Positions 44,511 through 57,213 of a stretch of 64,000 nt of DNA are shown here, piece by piece. The stretch comes from Agarophyton chilense (Eukaryota > Rhodophyta > Florideophyceae > Gracilariales > Gracilariaceae). The stretch spans positions 124,001 to 188,000 of the forward strand of contig JARGXX010000003.1 in NCBI GenBank assembly GCA_030374765.1. Direction: 5' to 3'. The translations under genes were made by a program, and so were the position numbers. The notes under the pieces were generated by a model, which saw only the letters and a list, made by a program, of their open reading frames with translations, searched no databases and was not told where the DNA came from. The stretch's first letter is position 1. Every line of letters starts with the position of its first letter.

Positions 44511-44615
44511 ACCTTTTGGAATAATTGAACGGACCACTGGAATGAAGAATTATCCCGATTCTAACCTTCATTTTAATTCACCAACGGACCAGAAGTACAG
44601 AAACAACCGCAATTA

Positions 44616-46670
44616 TGGAAGCAGGAAACACACCCAACCGACCAGACCATAAGGCTCCTACGGCAGGATGAAGTGCGACTACAACGCTGGCGATGTAGCC
44701 TGGCTCTCAGGTTGATACCGCTAGCGACCGCAGGAACACGAGGAGCCAGCCCAAAGAAGTACTGACCCCCCTTGATAACCCTGAAAGAATTTGCCGAGAA
44801 GCCGTGGTGGGAGCGCTTTTACGAGAACGCCTCACTAGGGCCACATCCAGGCCAGGGACACCTCAAGGAGAAACCAACCAGACCGAAGGAATTAGAGAAA
44901 ACATGCCCGCAGGGCTTTCCGACCTTCTTTGGCTCCGTCTCCGTGAGCTTTTCTTAGCCCATGTGAATTCCATTGTGGACGTGCGACTCGCTAAGGCGAT
45001 CGCTGACCATACGGATTACCTCACCTCGCGAATAGTCTCTTATGTAATGGAGTCTAAATTATTAATAGACTGCCTCCCACAGGCCGTTCAAGGAGCAGTC
45101 ACCCTCCAGGCAGGCAATTTGGTCCCTAGGACCACCCCACCACAAATTAACCATCCGGTCTCCATATGGCAACCCCCTATCGAACCCCCAGAAGTGGGGG
45201 CATTATCCGCCCCTCGCCGGGAATACCCTCAGGAAAATCCAATGGTGGGACTGTGTATGGGCAGAAGAGAAGCTTCGCGTTTAGATGAGAGGCGGGTTGC
45301 CCACCAGGAGAATCCAAGGGAGTAACAAGCGAGGAGCGGAAGACAATCTTTGCGTCTAGAAGAGAGACCTTTTGCCCCACCCGAAGGATTATATAAGGTA
45401 CAGCGACATCAAGGCTCCATCGGATCTGATAGAGAGATCGATCTTTTAGGTCCCTATTCCGCTGGAAAAAAAGAAGGAACCGCAGGTGAAACAAGAACAG
45501 AAGGCCTAAAAGGAGAGACCATTCGGACACGAGTGATTACGAATCGGCCTGCACCAAAACGACCGACTTGGAAGTAGAGGAGGGTGCCGTTCGAGGTCTC
45601 AGACCAGTGACAACCACAAATGAACTTTTCCTTAAGGTTCTAGACTACCAAAATTATCGGCTGGCCGACAGGTCCGCGAAATATTCTGGTTGGGTGGCTC
45701 GCAGAGTGGCCAAATAGGCCAAACGGATGCAAATAACCATTACGGACAAGTTCTGGGATTCCGATCCCATTGCAGTCCTTAGGTTTCTCAGTTTGTTCCG
45801 TACGGCCCGCGATCAGAACGGTGTTGACGAGGGCGCTGCTCTGTACCTTTTTCAATTCTGCTTTACAGAACAGGCGCGTGACCGAGTGGTTTCGAATATA
45901 TCTGGCGTAACTGACCTCGTGGATGCTGAAAACCGTGAGCTCCTCAGGTCGTACCCGCAGGTTGTTCATTACCTGTTGGATACCTATGCCACGGATGACG
46001 TCGTAATGAATGCCCACCAGGAATTGGTCTCCTCTAGGCAAAGCTCCAGCATGACCGAATCAGCTTCAGTGGACGACATATGGAAAAAGGCTTAACGATG
46101 TGGAAACGTATTCTCCGAAGGACGGCTCAAACGTCACTTCATCACGGGATTACTCCCTTCCATTCGAACACATGTCCACAATTACCACACGGAAACCCCG
46201 CAATACTCCTTCCGAAGGCTCGTTACTTATGCCGAAGGCTATGGAAAAACCTAGAAGACTTCCAGGCGGAATGCTGACTTATCCAGAAAACCCTCAAATC
46301 CATCGTGGAAATCCAGCCAAGCCCATTTGGTTAGCTCCAAGGAATCGGACATGGAATCATCACTCCATTATGCCAATTCGGGAGATGTCCTCGCGGTCAA
46401 TTTCAGTGCTCCTCCGCCTTGGCCTCCATCATATACATCCCAGAGAATTACAGCGACCACTTAACCACCCACGCCCAAGTACCCTCCCTTTCCGCCCGTC
46501 AAGGACTTTTTTTGTTCGCGCCCCAAGGGCTTGCTTCCTCTGACTTTCCATGGCCCTACCTTGTGACTGCACGAAGTATCTACCTGAGGACGCACTAAGA
46601 AACCTCTCAGCCCTCAGGGAAGAGAATTACCGGGTGCAGGGATCCAACGAAATGTTTAACAGGGCATAGC
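44616..46670 (+). pseudogene. Gypsy2 gag
   Basis: The N-terminal part is spread over frames at 44804-45325 and 45350-45577. The capsid-like core (45727-46095) contains FWDSDPIAVLRFLSLF, GAALYLFQFC and VVHYLLDTYATDDVV, and ends at a TAA (46093). The frame then continues as RCGNVF and further gag sequence. It is homologous in layout to the gypsy1 gag. A decayed Cys-rich region lies near 46505-46545. The start at 44616 is the first ATG after the primer site and is uncertain. Confidence 0.7.
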
Positions 46671-46766
46671 AACGAACCACAGGGACCCCTGGAAGCTCAC
46701 GCTATTCCACGCCTCCGGAAACTCCAATCAAAGCCCTACAGGTCCACGCCATTGTAAACCCTACGG

Positions 46767-49700
46767 ATGACACCGAAGAGAAATCTATCCTCAGGAAGAA
46801 ACGGAAACCCTATCGGAAATCTCCTAGAGGGACGAGTCGAGGCAACTCCTCCCTCTTTAAGCCCCTACCTCAACCAATTGGACGGTCATGAGCAAAAGAG
46901 CTCCTCACCTTCCAAAACAAACCACCCAAAATGGACCACTCCGGATGAACCACAATTGGAACACAGTAACTACCCAGTGTGTATTCTCAGGAAAGAGAAC
47001 TATAAAGTTCGAGTAACCGTAGGACTTCGTTCCAAAAACTTTCGATTGACCACAGCTATATTGGACACAAGCGCTGGTCCCAACTTGGTCAATCCTAGGC
47101 TACTCCCACTGGGTTGGAAATAATTCATTCAGGCAAGGAAGACCCCAAGGAATACCGATGCATCACGTAGACCAATAAACAATAAGGGATGGTAACACTT
47201 CACCTCCATTTAGGACAATTCGAAGTGCGCACGTGGTTCCTTGTATGTGCTAACTTGATCGCTGAGCCAATCTTAGAGACGTTCTTTATGGATCGATACA
47301 GCCATTTACCCAGGCCTTACGAAAGTTTCGTTTTACCGCCCACCTTCCATCTCCATAACTGGTTCCGCTCCAGGGCCACAAGCTAGCCGCAAACAAGCGG
47401 TTGTGTCCGAAAACACGAAGTCCAATAAGGTTCGCCTGTCGATGGCCATAACGATACCACCAATGAACCAAATGGCTGTATCCGTCCATTCCCAGTCCTC
47501 AGCTTTCATAACGATTCAGAACCACCCGAAAACGGTTCTGGAGCACCTTACCTTGATGGCCAATGGAGTAATGGACATCCACCCCGACAGGCCCTTCTTG
47601 GTCACAATCAGTAACTTCAGAGATGAACTCGTACGGTTACCTAAAGGTACAGTGATTGGCATCACTCTACCCGCACCCGTGATCACCATGGAGGCCCAAA
47701 TGGATAACCTTGCAATGACAACTCCCGACGAGTACGTCGACTCTTGGGAGGGGACGGTCGCTATCGGCGCAGAATTAGAATCCTATAGACTCCAGGTACT
47801 TGATCTCCTCAGAGATTACCAGGCCATGTGTTCAGGCAGATTGGGCACAATCAGAGCCAATACACACTGCATTGGCCTTCAGGATGATACTAGACCACAG
47901 ACACAGCAACCATACCGTACAGGCCTTAAGGGTAGGGAAATTGTCGCCGACTAGATGGACGAGATGCGCAAAGCTCAAGTCATAGAGCCGGCGCCTCCGA
48001 ACCAATCCGAATGGGCGAGTCCCATTGTCCTCGTGGCGAAGAAAGATGGCTCCATCAGGTTCTGTGTCCAATACAGGAAGCTGAACGCAGTAACCAAGAG
48101 GGACTCAAACCCGATACCTCGCATGGATGACTGTCTGGATTCCTTAGGCAAAACTGTCGTATTTACAACACTAGACGCTAACTCGGGATATTTGCAAATT
48201 CCTTTGGCCGAAGATGTGAGAGCGCTGACAACCTTTACCACCCATGAAGACCAGTTCAGATTTACTCGTATGCCCTTTGGTTTGAAGAATGCACCAGCAA
48301 ATTTCGAAAGGGTAATGGACATCATACTATCCAGAGTCAAATAGAAGTTCGCCCTGGTCTTTTTGGATGACGTTATACTCTTCTCACGGACCGTAAAAGA
48401 ACACCTTCGCCACGGAAGAAAGGTGCTGAAAATCCTACAGGACGCTGGAGTAAGACTGAAACTCGGCAAATGCGCTTTCTTCCAGGCCTCAGGGAACTAT
48501 CACGGTCACATCGCCCTCCCAGGAAAGCTAAAGGTGGCCACACGGACCACAAATGCGATTCGCCAGGCTAAGCCTCCTAGGACCCACACGGAACTACGAT
48601 CCTTCGTGAGCTTTTGCAACGTCTACCGAAAGTTCGTCCAAGGGTTTGCAAAAGTCTCGGCCCCTCTCAACGCGATGCTGAAGAAGGGAACACCTTCGGA
48701 ATTCGAAGCCCTTACGGACGACCAGTACGAGGCATTTTAGACCCTAAAGGACAAATTACTGAACCCACCCATATTGGCTTTACCAAAGCCCAATAGGCCT
48801 TTCTTCCGGGACACAGATGCCTCTGTGATTTCCCAGTGGGTTATGAACTGCTACAGGAACAGGAGCCACCGAAGGATTGTCGACCTATTCACTACTGGAG
48901 CAGAACGCTCACCAGCGCGGAGCGAAACTACAGTACGACCGAAAAGGAATGTCTAGCTATCGTATGGTCTGTATTGACACTCTGTCCGTACCTCGGGGGA
49001 ACTAGGTTTACCGTTAGAACAGACCACGATTCACTCCGCTGGCTACCGAATATGACCAATGCATCAAGTCTTCTCGCTCAGTCGCGCCTCAGGCTGTTTG
49101 AATATGACTACTTAATAGCTTAAAGGCCAGGACTCAAGCACCAGGCAGCAGATGCCCTGTCGCGAATCACTACCGACATAACTGATGAAACTACATTAGA
49201 AGACCTAATTCCTACCCCCTTTGGAGATGATGGACCTCAGAATTATACGGAAACGGATGACGTTATGGGTAAGTTCCAATCGGATGATCCTGAGGTGAAG
49301 GAGAAAGAAGTATAATTATTAGACTGGGAGACAGTACCGCCCAATTAGACACCACCTCAGGTTAATGCGATAGCCGTGGAGGAAAAAGAGCTCCTCCCTG
49401 TAACTATTGACTAACTCCTACAGGCGTAGGTCGAAGACGAGTATTGCAAGGAAACAGCCCAATTGGTAGGAACCCCTGGATGCCTATTCGACTATGATCA
49501 ATTTGGACTACTATGTCGCCGCTCACCGCTGGATGGCGCACTCCAAAGGGTAATACCAACATCGCTAACGGCGTGATTTCTTTACCTCGCCAATTTCCCT
49601 CGCTTGGATGGTCACCCAGGAGGCTGACAAATGTACCAGACCCTAAGGAAGTTCTTCTACTGGGTACTAATGGCGCAGGATATATGGCAAAACGCACGGA

Positions 49701-51039
49701 ACTGTACATCGTGCGCACAAATCCGAGGGTCTTGCACCAACCATCAGACCGAATTGAAGCTCTTCCCCGCCGCAGGTCCGATGGAATATGTTGCAATGGA
49801 TATACTTGGGCTTTTGCTTAGGTGGTCCCATGGAAAACGATTTGTCTTGGTCATAACCGGTAGGTTTATCAAGCTTACCCGAGCCCTACCTTTAGGGAAG
49901 ACAACAGCCACGGAGTTCGCCACGGCCTTCTTGTCCCACCGGGTCAATCTATATGGCATGTCACTCTACCTTTTTACGGATAACAGCAGCCAGTTAGTAT
50001 CCAAATTCTTCACATATGTTTGTTGCTACCTTAGGTATCAAACATGTGACCATCACAGCGAACCACCCGAAAACCAATGGCCAAGCCGAACGCTTTAACC
50101 ATACCCTTCTAGACCGATTGGCGCACTACGATTCGGAGCACCAATTGGACTGGGAAGATTATGTTGAGCCACTGGTTTATGCCTACAACACGCAGGTGCA
50201 CGATTCCACAGGGTCAACGCCTTTCGAATTAACGCTAACGAGATCGCCGCCGCCGATAGCTGTTGACTTTCAGGAGTCTATCATACCCCAGGACATAATT
50301 AAAAAAATGACAGCGACCCGGGCGAAGCGCTACTCGCGCCGACGCATCTAACGCAATATCTAATCGGCCAGAGCCGTACTAACCAAAGCCCAACGGCGCT
50401 ACAAAGTCAATTTTGACAAGGCCGTTTTGAACACAACGACCATTGAGAAAGGAGACCTGGTTTACCTGGACTGGCCACCGAAGGACAGTGATGAACTCGA
50501 GAACACTAGACGAAAGCTCTTACCCCACTCTACGGGACCATAAAAAGTCCTTAACTCCAATCAACACACCATCACGTTAGTAATTGACGGCCTACAGGAA
50601 ACCGTATCGATTGATCGGGTGACCGGAGCTCCCAGCTCCCCCGAATCACCAAAGTCCCAGTCGCCTAACTCAACGGAAACACTACGACCTCAGGCCGACG
50701 CTCAAGTCTCGACACCCCTCAACGCAGTTACCGCGGACTTGACTAGCACGGATTGACCCGAACGTCAATGCCAATGACGACGACCCATATTTTCCAACCG
50801 ACTCCGATAGATTCGCCCCTCTGGACCATACTCTCCTGCTGGAGAATGAATACCAACTGGTGTAGGTGAATGAGGGCATCATCTCCGCCGCTCGGGGAGA
50901 AGATGGAAATATGCGCTACCGCGTCCGTTGGTTCGGCTATACACCTTACGAAGACATTCGGCAAGAGCCTCAAACCATTCCGGCTAATTCTATCGCCCGC
51001 TATTGGCGCAGAATCAGCCGCACGGAGGGCGGCCTTTAG
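46767..51039 (+). pseudogene. Gypsy2 pol: protease, RT, RNase H, integrase, chromodomain
   Basis: Protease: ILDTSAGPNLV (about 47060), with the Gly of DTG changed to Ser. Reverse transcriptase (47403-48740, one frame): PIVLVAKKDGS, MPFGLKNAPANF and VFLDDVILFS, with TAG at 47952, 48342 and 48738. RNase H (48836-49123): ERNYSTTEKECLAIVW and TDHDSLRWL. Integrase (49570-50351, two frames): NCTSCAQ, AMDILG, FTDNSSQ and NGQAERFNHT. The chromodomain-like end (about 50866-51039) has YRVRWFGYTPYED. The first two catalytic Asp residues and the Glu of integrase are present. Many stops and shifts make it more decayed than gypsy1. Confidence 0.87.
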
Positions 51040-51354
51040 GACGGGGCAACCATTGGTCCGAATAATCCCAAAACGCGTCCTAAACCGCCTCCTGACACGA
51101 CAGCTCGCCAGAGCACGACGGTTTGTCGTAGCTCCTGGATCAGGGAACAAGCTCAGTCCTTCGGCGACACCTGAGGAAGACCTGAGACGCTCTCAAGGTT
51201 GGACGACGTCCTGGGGCACGCACGCTTGAGATACAAGAACGAACGACCTTGGAAAAGCACAAGCATTAATTTATTTGACTAAGTAACAGAGATATACCAG
51301 GCCTCTTCATGACCTCAAGTTTCGCGGAAGCGCTCGAAACACAAACAGGACTCA

Positions 51355-53460
51355 CTAAGGCGGCGCAAGAGTAACTCCGTCGTCTTCATTGAAACCTGCT
51401 GGAGCGAAACCGTGACTAGTGTCACCCGAGGAGCGAACTAAACCACTAGGACCGGCCAAAGCGAGCCGAGCACGCTTCTTCGGCGGAGATTCACCTGATG
51501 AACTATTGTTACCATCGTAAGCCTCACAGTCCCTCAAATTTAGACCATACAAGGCATCCAAGTCGGCAGTAACCCTTTGGGACATATTTTGGGCATTCTG
51601 CTGCAGGAAATTGACCATGGTGGTCTTTAGATCCTGATCTTGTTGGAAAACCGCAGCGTAGCGCGCCGAGCGACGCACCCGGGAGCAAGCAGCCCTCAGG
51701 ACTGTCGCAATGTCCATCGAGGACGTAATACCAACGGTACGGCAGACATGACGGACATCCAAAGCCATAGCCGTGACCGAAGCGGGAAAGTGTGGCAACG
51801 GACAGGACGAAGAGATGTCGACGCCCCCAGTGGACGTTTGAGCCAGCGCAACACCGAGAGGACTTCTGGACTCGACAGTAACCTCGACAGGAGGGATGTC
51901 CACCTGGGCGACGGGCCGCTCCTAAGAAAGCTTATCGTAAGGAGCAGCGCCCGGAGGAGCTGGGGGAAGGGAAGCGGTCGGCAACACCAGAGAAGACCCG
52001 ACCGGAGGATTAACGCCCTCCACGGGTAGGACGAAGGGATCTTCACCAAAGGATTTTAAATCGGACATACCAGCTAGAACCAACGGCCTGGCTTCCATAT
52101 CAGGCTCGAAGCACAGGGGATCGAAACCAATGGCCATCGGATAAAAGTCCGGCACATGACGCCTCGGGATGTCCGATGGTTGATTCCTCAAAAGCTTGGC
52201 GATACAGCCACGAGCGTCGTCCCGACACTGCGGATGTAGCGGAATCGGCGTGAGTGAATCGTTATCGTAGTCATACCAAAGGAACCCGGGAGTCTTGCCC
52301 CACTCTCCCTGTAAGACATGATCCAAAAGGGCCTCGGTCTCCTCAAAGTCGAACTGGGTCCCACGAACGATATTCTGGATGCACAGGTTCCTTAGGAAAG
52401 GGATCATGATGCCCGCGAGCGGGATCAGGCGACCTCGAGGACCGGGTATGTTCTCGTCGTACCATACCCTCCAGTTCTCCGAACGGACATTACCATGGAT
52501 TCCGTACTTTGCGTTATCCAGGAAGGCCATAACGGACGTCACGCCGAACTGAACGAAGAGTGTCTGAAACAACAGCCACTACCTTCAGTGATTGTCATCA
52601 CCCATGACTTTGGACGAGTTGTACGCCACCACGGACGGCGTGGGAACCAAAAGAAGCGGCGACACACGCCAATACATGGACCATTGGTTCTCATCCTCGC
52701 GGGGAAGCGAAAGATATAACGGACGACGTTTGTCTTCGCTCCTGTCGTCAAACTCCACCTGGTGCCAACAAAAAAGGAACCCCAGGGATTGACGCAAACG
52801 ATCATCGGACTTGTGCATCTCGTTCCAATAGACCCGGTTAGACATCCAGAAAAGGTGGTCGTACGGTGGCCGGAAGCAAATAAGCGCGAAGAGGTTGTGA
52901 CCAGCCGCAGGAAAGCGCACATGAGGCGAAATTGAGTCCGTGTATAGGTCCGAAAGAAGTTTTTTCACCCTGAACTGGTAGTCGGCTTCCTCTTCGCAGC
53001 GGACATACGGGATGTCCGCTTCGACGAGGGTGCGACATCTCGTCTTCGAACGCGGACCCACACGACAATGCAACCATCGGTTATACCACGAGACGCAGCG
53101 CGCGTTTTTTCTGCCCCTCCGGAAGTCGGGTATCCTGGCAAACCTTCGGGCGTCGAGATACATATGGAAAAACCTTTGGTATTCTTCCACAGAAAACGGA
53201 AGAACGGCATGCCGCACTGCCCGCGGATTCCGTCCGATGGTATGGTCAATGCGGTCCCAGGGACGTTCGTAAGTCACTTGGTATCCTGAGGAGCTCCTTG
53301 CTTGGTTGTTCGAAGCCATGGTACCGCTGCGCACAGGCTGGTTCGTCTGGAAGTGAATAGGACGACCGACAGAAGCGATATAGTCCGGAAAAAGAACGGC
53401 ATCTCCGACGGGCGTATAAGGCGAGTTCGGTATAGCGCGCAACCAATTTAAAAGTATCAC
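51355..53460 (-). pseudogene. Gypsy2 antisense accessory gene (aORF family, divergent)
   Basis: One minus-strand frame of 702 codons is interrupted by TGA 52585-52587, TAG 52579-52581 and TAG 51922-51924. It ends 315 bp from the pol stop, convergent with it. The region before the first stops (LGFLFCWHQVEF, RRPLYLSLP, LLLVPTPSVVAYNS) and the one after (FLWYDYDND) align at lower identity with the gypsy1 and gypsy3 genes. The two stops at 52579-52587 align with Ser and Leu in gypsy3 without a gap. The C-terminal piece (51355-51903) is basic with PPKKRARLA, a nuclear-localisation-like motif. The true N-terminus, in 53461-53930, is frame-broken. Confidence 0.72.
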
Positions 53461-53933
53461 GATGGGAAGACGAGGTAATGGAGTTGACTTGAACAGACTG
53501 ATAGAAGTGAATCACGGTGGACGAAGTGCGGAAGGTCGCCAAACGAAGACCGGAGACCAAGGAAGGCCCCAATTACCGTCAGAGGAGAAGAAGCCAATGG
53601 AATGTCTCGGCAACGCGACGCAAGGAATGCACCGGCGATGCACCTATGGCCAGCGCTCACGGCGCGTGGAAGTTTCAGTCCTTCGGCAAAATCAATTGCC
53701 CTTCGGCGCCAATGGTCAGCCCACTCTTCCCCGTATTCCTGCAGGCGATGACGATGAGACGTCCCGTCGCGCCCAGTGGTACCGGTAGCAACGAAGTGTA
53801 TGCGTCCCATGGGTCAATCATGACGCCTTCTGGATTTCGCCGTGATGGCCGAATCTTATGGAGGGAGATATGTGAGGGAGCAAAGATAGCGGTTGAGCGC
53901 AATAAGCCACCAGGTCCTGAGGGAACTGACTGA
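53461..53933 (-). other. Damaged N-terminal region of the gypsy2 antisense gene
   Basis: Minus-strand frames at 53457-53810 and 53675-53902 overlap the place where the N-terminal part of the accessory protein should be. An in-frame TGA at 53512-53514 cuts the main frame. No exact start could be set. A purine-rich tract before 53934 would be the gypsy2 polypurine tract but is weak (GAGGGAA). Confidence 0.4.
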
Positions 53934-54315
53934 TGCCAAGTGGACTGGCCGACCTCATCTGGACTGACTTTGTTTATTAATTTTTTTAATTAGTATAATC
54001 GATTAGCATTACAATGCCAGGGAGATTCCAGCGCCTCGTCAGTACTATGTACTTGGCTCGAGTGACGCTTTACCCCTAGAGTAAGGTAGGCACCGTTTGG
54101 ATACTAAATTACCCCCTTTCGTACATTAGTTTCACGAATTGGTCTTCATGCCATTGCTTTCGTAACTTCAACTTGTATGAATACGCACTAAACTCGAGCC
54201 TATTGCAGCAAGTACTCTGGGAGTGCTGCCGTCAAGGACATGGACCTTAAGAACCGCTCTGCCACGTTACCACCGGTTGAGACCAATACGCTGACCTACC
54301 AGTCAATGCGTTACA
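53934..54315 (+). repeat. Gypsy2 3' LTR
   Basis: A 382-bp partner of 44107-44489, beginning TGCCAAGTGG and ending TGCGTTACA. Confidence 0.88.
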
Positions 54316-55479
54316 GTCGGTTCTTTTGTGTGGGTCTGGATGTAGCTCTGCGTTGTGGCACGCCGAGATTGATATATGGATGTCTGTGGTTGATAATTTT
54401 GGCATGTTTGGTATGAGGTTTTGTGTGGCGGTGAATGCTAACTGCTTTGTGTTGGCATGATCCATCTTGAGAAACCCTCGATTTATGATGGTCTGAAGAT
54501 TAGAATGAGGCCTACTGCGAATGGAATTCAGCAAGGTCTTCAGGTCCCTTGTGATTTTAGTCTTCTTTTTGGGTGTAGTTATTGGTGGTGCCGTTGATGA
54601 TGGTTTTTGTTGGACTACGGCGATCGGGGCTCCCGGTGTGCTATGGTTTTGTTTGGTTTGGAGATATTGCTTAGATTTATATGCTTTTCGAGGTATCGTG
54701 AGTGCCGTATGGGCAGTGGTGTGCTTTGAAACTGTGCCGCGAAGCTGGTATTGGTAGTTAGTCAATGGGGGCAGTGGCCATAACTGTACATGGTCTTGTG
54801 TTCGTGTCTAATACACATATCCGTCGCGGGCTCTGAAGGTTACTGAGCCCTAGATCTTTTCCAGATCACGAACTGAAATGTGGTTGGGTCTGAGCGATTT
54901 ATTAGCAACTGCTTCGGTTGGAGAAGTCTTATTTCTGTTGGTATGTGTGTTTATTTGAGATTTTTGAGCGCATTTGGTTTTTTTATGAGTGGCGGTTTCG
55001 GTTATAATTGTCTGGGATAATGATATCATACTATTTGTGAGCTGCATGACGTGAGTGGGGTGAGCGCCTCTGTCAAGCACAAACGTACCTTGTGGTTTCG
55101 TTTCTGCTTCTGAGGTGAGGGCGACGGGTGATGCATTTGTTTGGAGTGAAGGATGTCCTTAATATGACTGGGGTGCAGTAGGGAGAGATTGGTGGTAGTA
55201 TGGGGTGTAGGTTAGTGCTTCTGTTCTCTGCACGTAGTTAGCCTGCGGTTTCCTTGTTCTAAACTTAGGGTGTTCCCAGTCCCGACACTGTTTTTCGATG
55301 GGGTTGCATCTGATTCTAAGCGATTTGTTGTGTGAGCATAGTTGTTCGTAGGTAACTGGTCTTGTGGCATAGTTTGGACGTTGGTAGCCTTGGCGTGTGG
55401 GCTGGTATTGTGACGGTGTTCCATAGTTTCCGGTGATTGGTCGGGTTATTTCTGTGTGCGATGGTGTTTTGTATGCCAA
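54316..55479 (-). pseudogene. Copia3 gag-protease-integrase fragment
   Basis: Minus-strand frames at 55159-55479, 54850-55080 and 54316-54765 follow one another. The first is Gln/Pro/Tyr-rich gag-like sequence. The second contains FVLDRGAHPTHVMQL, which resembles a copia protease active site (D-[ST]-G-A) with a changed second residue. The third ends with NLQTII, NMPKLS, SACHNAELHPDPHKRTD, which resembles the zinc-binding start of a copia integrase. The fragment is cut at 54315 by the gypsy2 LTR. The plus strand here is strongly G/T-rich. Confidence 0.5.
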
Positions 55480-57211
55480 TTGGTATAGGATATCGAGGGA
55501 TTTAAAAACGCGTGAAATTGCGGGTGATGGTTGGTTTACTGGCTATTATTGGTCCGAGTATCGATTAAAATAGGGGGTTGGTGCAAAGTCTATGGCGTTT
55601 AGGTGTGTTGAGATGTGATGGTGACATGTGCTCGTGTTTCCGGGGCTGCTTTGTGTGGTATCTTGAGGTATTTGTATCGTTCGTTGTAGTGATAGCGTTG
55701 TGCTAAAGTTTCTGTAAGTAAGGTTCCGTGCATACGCTACGCCCGAGGCGGTGGGCGAGTCGGGGGTTGTATGAAGCCGTGTTGTGGTTGGGTGCGAATC
55801 AGGTCAGCATGTAACCCAGAACCTGTCAGTGGAAGGCGATAACTGTTGTCTTTACTTCGATCTCGTCGTCGTCTAACGCTTAAGTATTGTTTTGCATTGT
55901 AATTCTATTTTGTATGTAGAGGGGAGGTTACCTTGCCCCTCGGAGACGCGCTTATGCGAGCATTCGGTAAAATTTACCCGACGGAAAACATTGATGCAGG
56001 GGTGACAGATATAATACTGTCGTAGTAGACCTGCACAATGCCAGATGCGACCCAAACCAGTTTCGACAAGATGAAAGCATACAAAAACCCTATTCCAATC
56101 AACTCGTTGAGTTCTCCAACGCAAGCACTATGCAGAGCGTAGAAAATACCGTCCAGTGCAGTCATTGAGACACTTTCCAGCGATCGGTACAATAAAAAAC
56201 CAGATTAGTCAAACGAAGGCTCTGCTTTAATCTTTGGTCTAGAAACACGCTACTATACGGTCGAACGGAATTCCAATTTCGCATTACGTCCAGCATTCCA
56301 GTCCTTAAAATATTTTGTGGGTATTTAAGGCGTAGCTACCGGTGTCTGCACTTGCCTTTCCAGTTTGTGTGCATAACGGTCATCTCAGAGTTCACTATAC
56401 TCAAATCACTTGGTCGAAAACACCAGACTGACACCGCGCAACACTGAAAAGTGAAAGCAACGATCGATGCCGCAAATGAACCGATTTCTGTAATCCAATC
56501 AGAAGACAAACCCACTAGTGTGAGGTGATGCATAATTATAGCGCTCAAACTAGGGCGTTTCTGTAAGAAAGGTCAATCGCTGTCCGTGTCGTTGATGTAA
56601 GTGAACCTCATGGCAGAAAAATGAATGGAACTGGTAGGAGCGGATAGCCTCTGCGTCTCATGCAACTGAGCCACAGCGCTGAAATACTTTCTCCCAAAGT
56701 TTGGCCCGTTGCGTGCGTAGAGGTGAATATATCCTCAGTATTCCAACACATTTTTTTCTGTATCCGGCAGCCTATCCCGTCCATCCTCGTCGCAGAACAA
56801 AAGCCACTCTTAATTTGACTGCTTCGGATCTTATACGTCTGTGTAGCCCAACCATTCTCCACTAGAAAATCTACCACCACTTCAGATCTTTCAATACTTC
56901 CTCCCGCGCTGATTCGTGACATCACCTAGTCCTGAATACCCCTCATTCCCAGCGCAGCTATCCGACTTTGACCACCGCTTCTCCTTACTCTTCGTTCCGA
57001 CTGCGTGATCAAAAAACAACTTCAAACCGTTCTTCGTGGTGTAACAGATCTCTTTGTGAGAGAACATGCCGCAAAAACCCACGTGCCGTGGTTGCGCTGG
57101 CCAGTAAGAAGCCAACACCACTCCACCAGCTCATTCTGCCTCAATCTTTTCGACCACTAGTGAAGGAGGTCGGTCGGGGCGTTTAAGCAGTAGCCCATCC
57201 GCTCCTTCATG
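55480..57211. other. Unassigned sequence, decayed frames on minus strand
   Basis: Minus-strand frames at 55873-56124, 55974-56192, 56336-56548, 56608-56925 and 56891-57121 show some protein-like composition (for example HKEICYTTKNGLKLFFD at about 57020) but no recognisable domain. They may be remains of one element, since the Tc1 insertion separates them from similar minus-strand frames at 58565-59809. Confidence 0.3.
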
Positions 57212-57213
57212 TA

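Larger units (their letters stand above)
44107..54315 (+). mobile_element. Gypsy2: Ty3/gypsy chromodomain element with antisense gene
   Basis: A 10.2-kb element bounded by LTRs at 44107-44489 and 53934-54315. It contains a primer-binding site, gag, pol with a chromodomain-like end, and a minus-strand gene between pol and the 3' LTR. The LTRs differ at many positions, so it is older than gypsy1. No target duplication is present: the bases outside are AAAGA on the left and GTCGG on the right. The right flank cuts a copia integrase that does not continue at the left flank, suggesting recombination between elements. Confidence 0.9.

Noticed and set aside
54316-55870. G/T-rich plus strand as a satellite or telomere-like tract
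   Set aside because: No repeat unit is visible, and the complementary strand encodes copia-like gag and integrase pieces that explain the skew.
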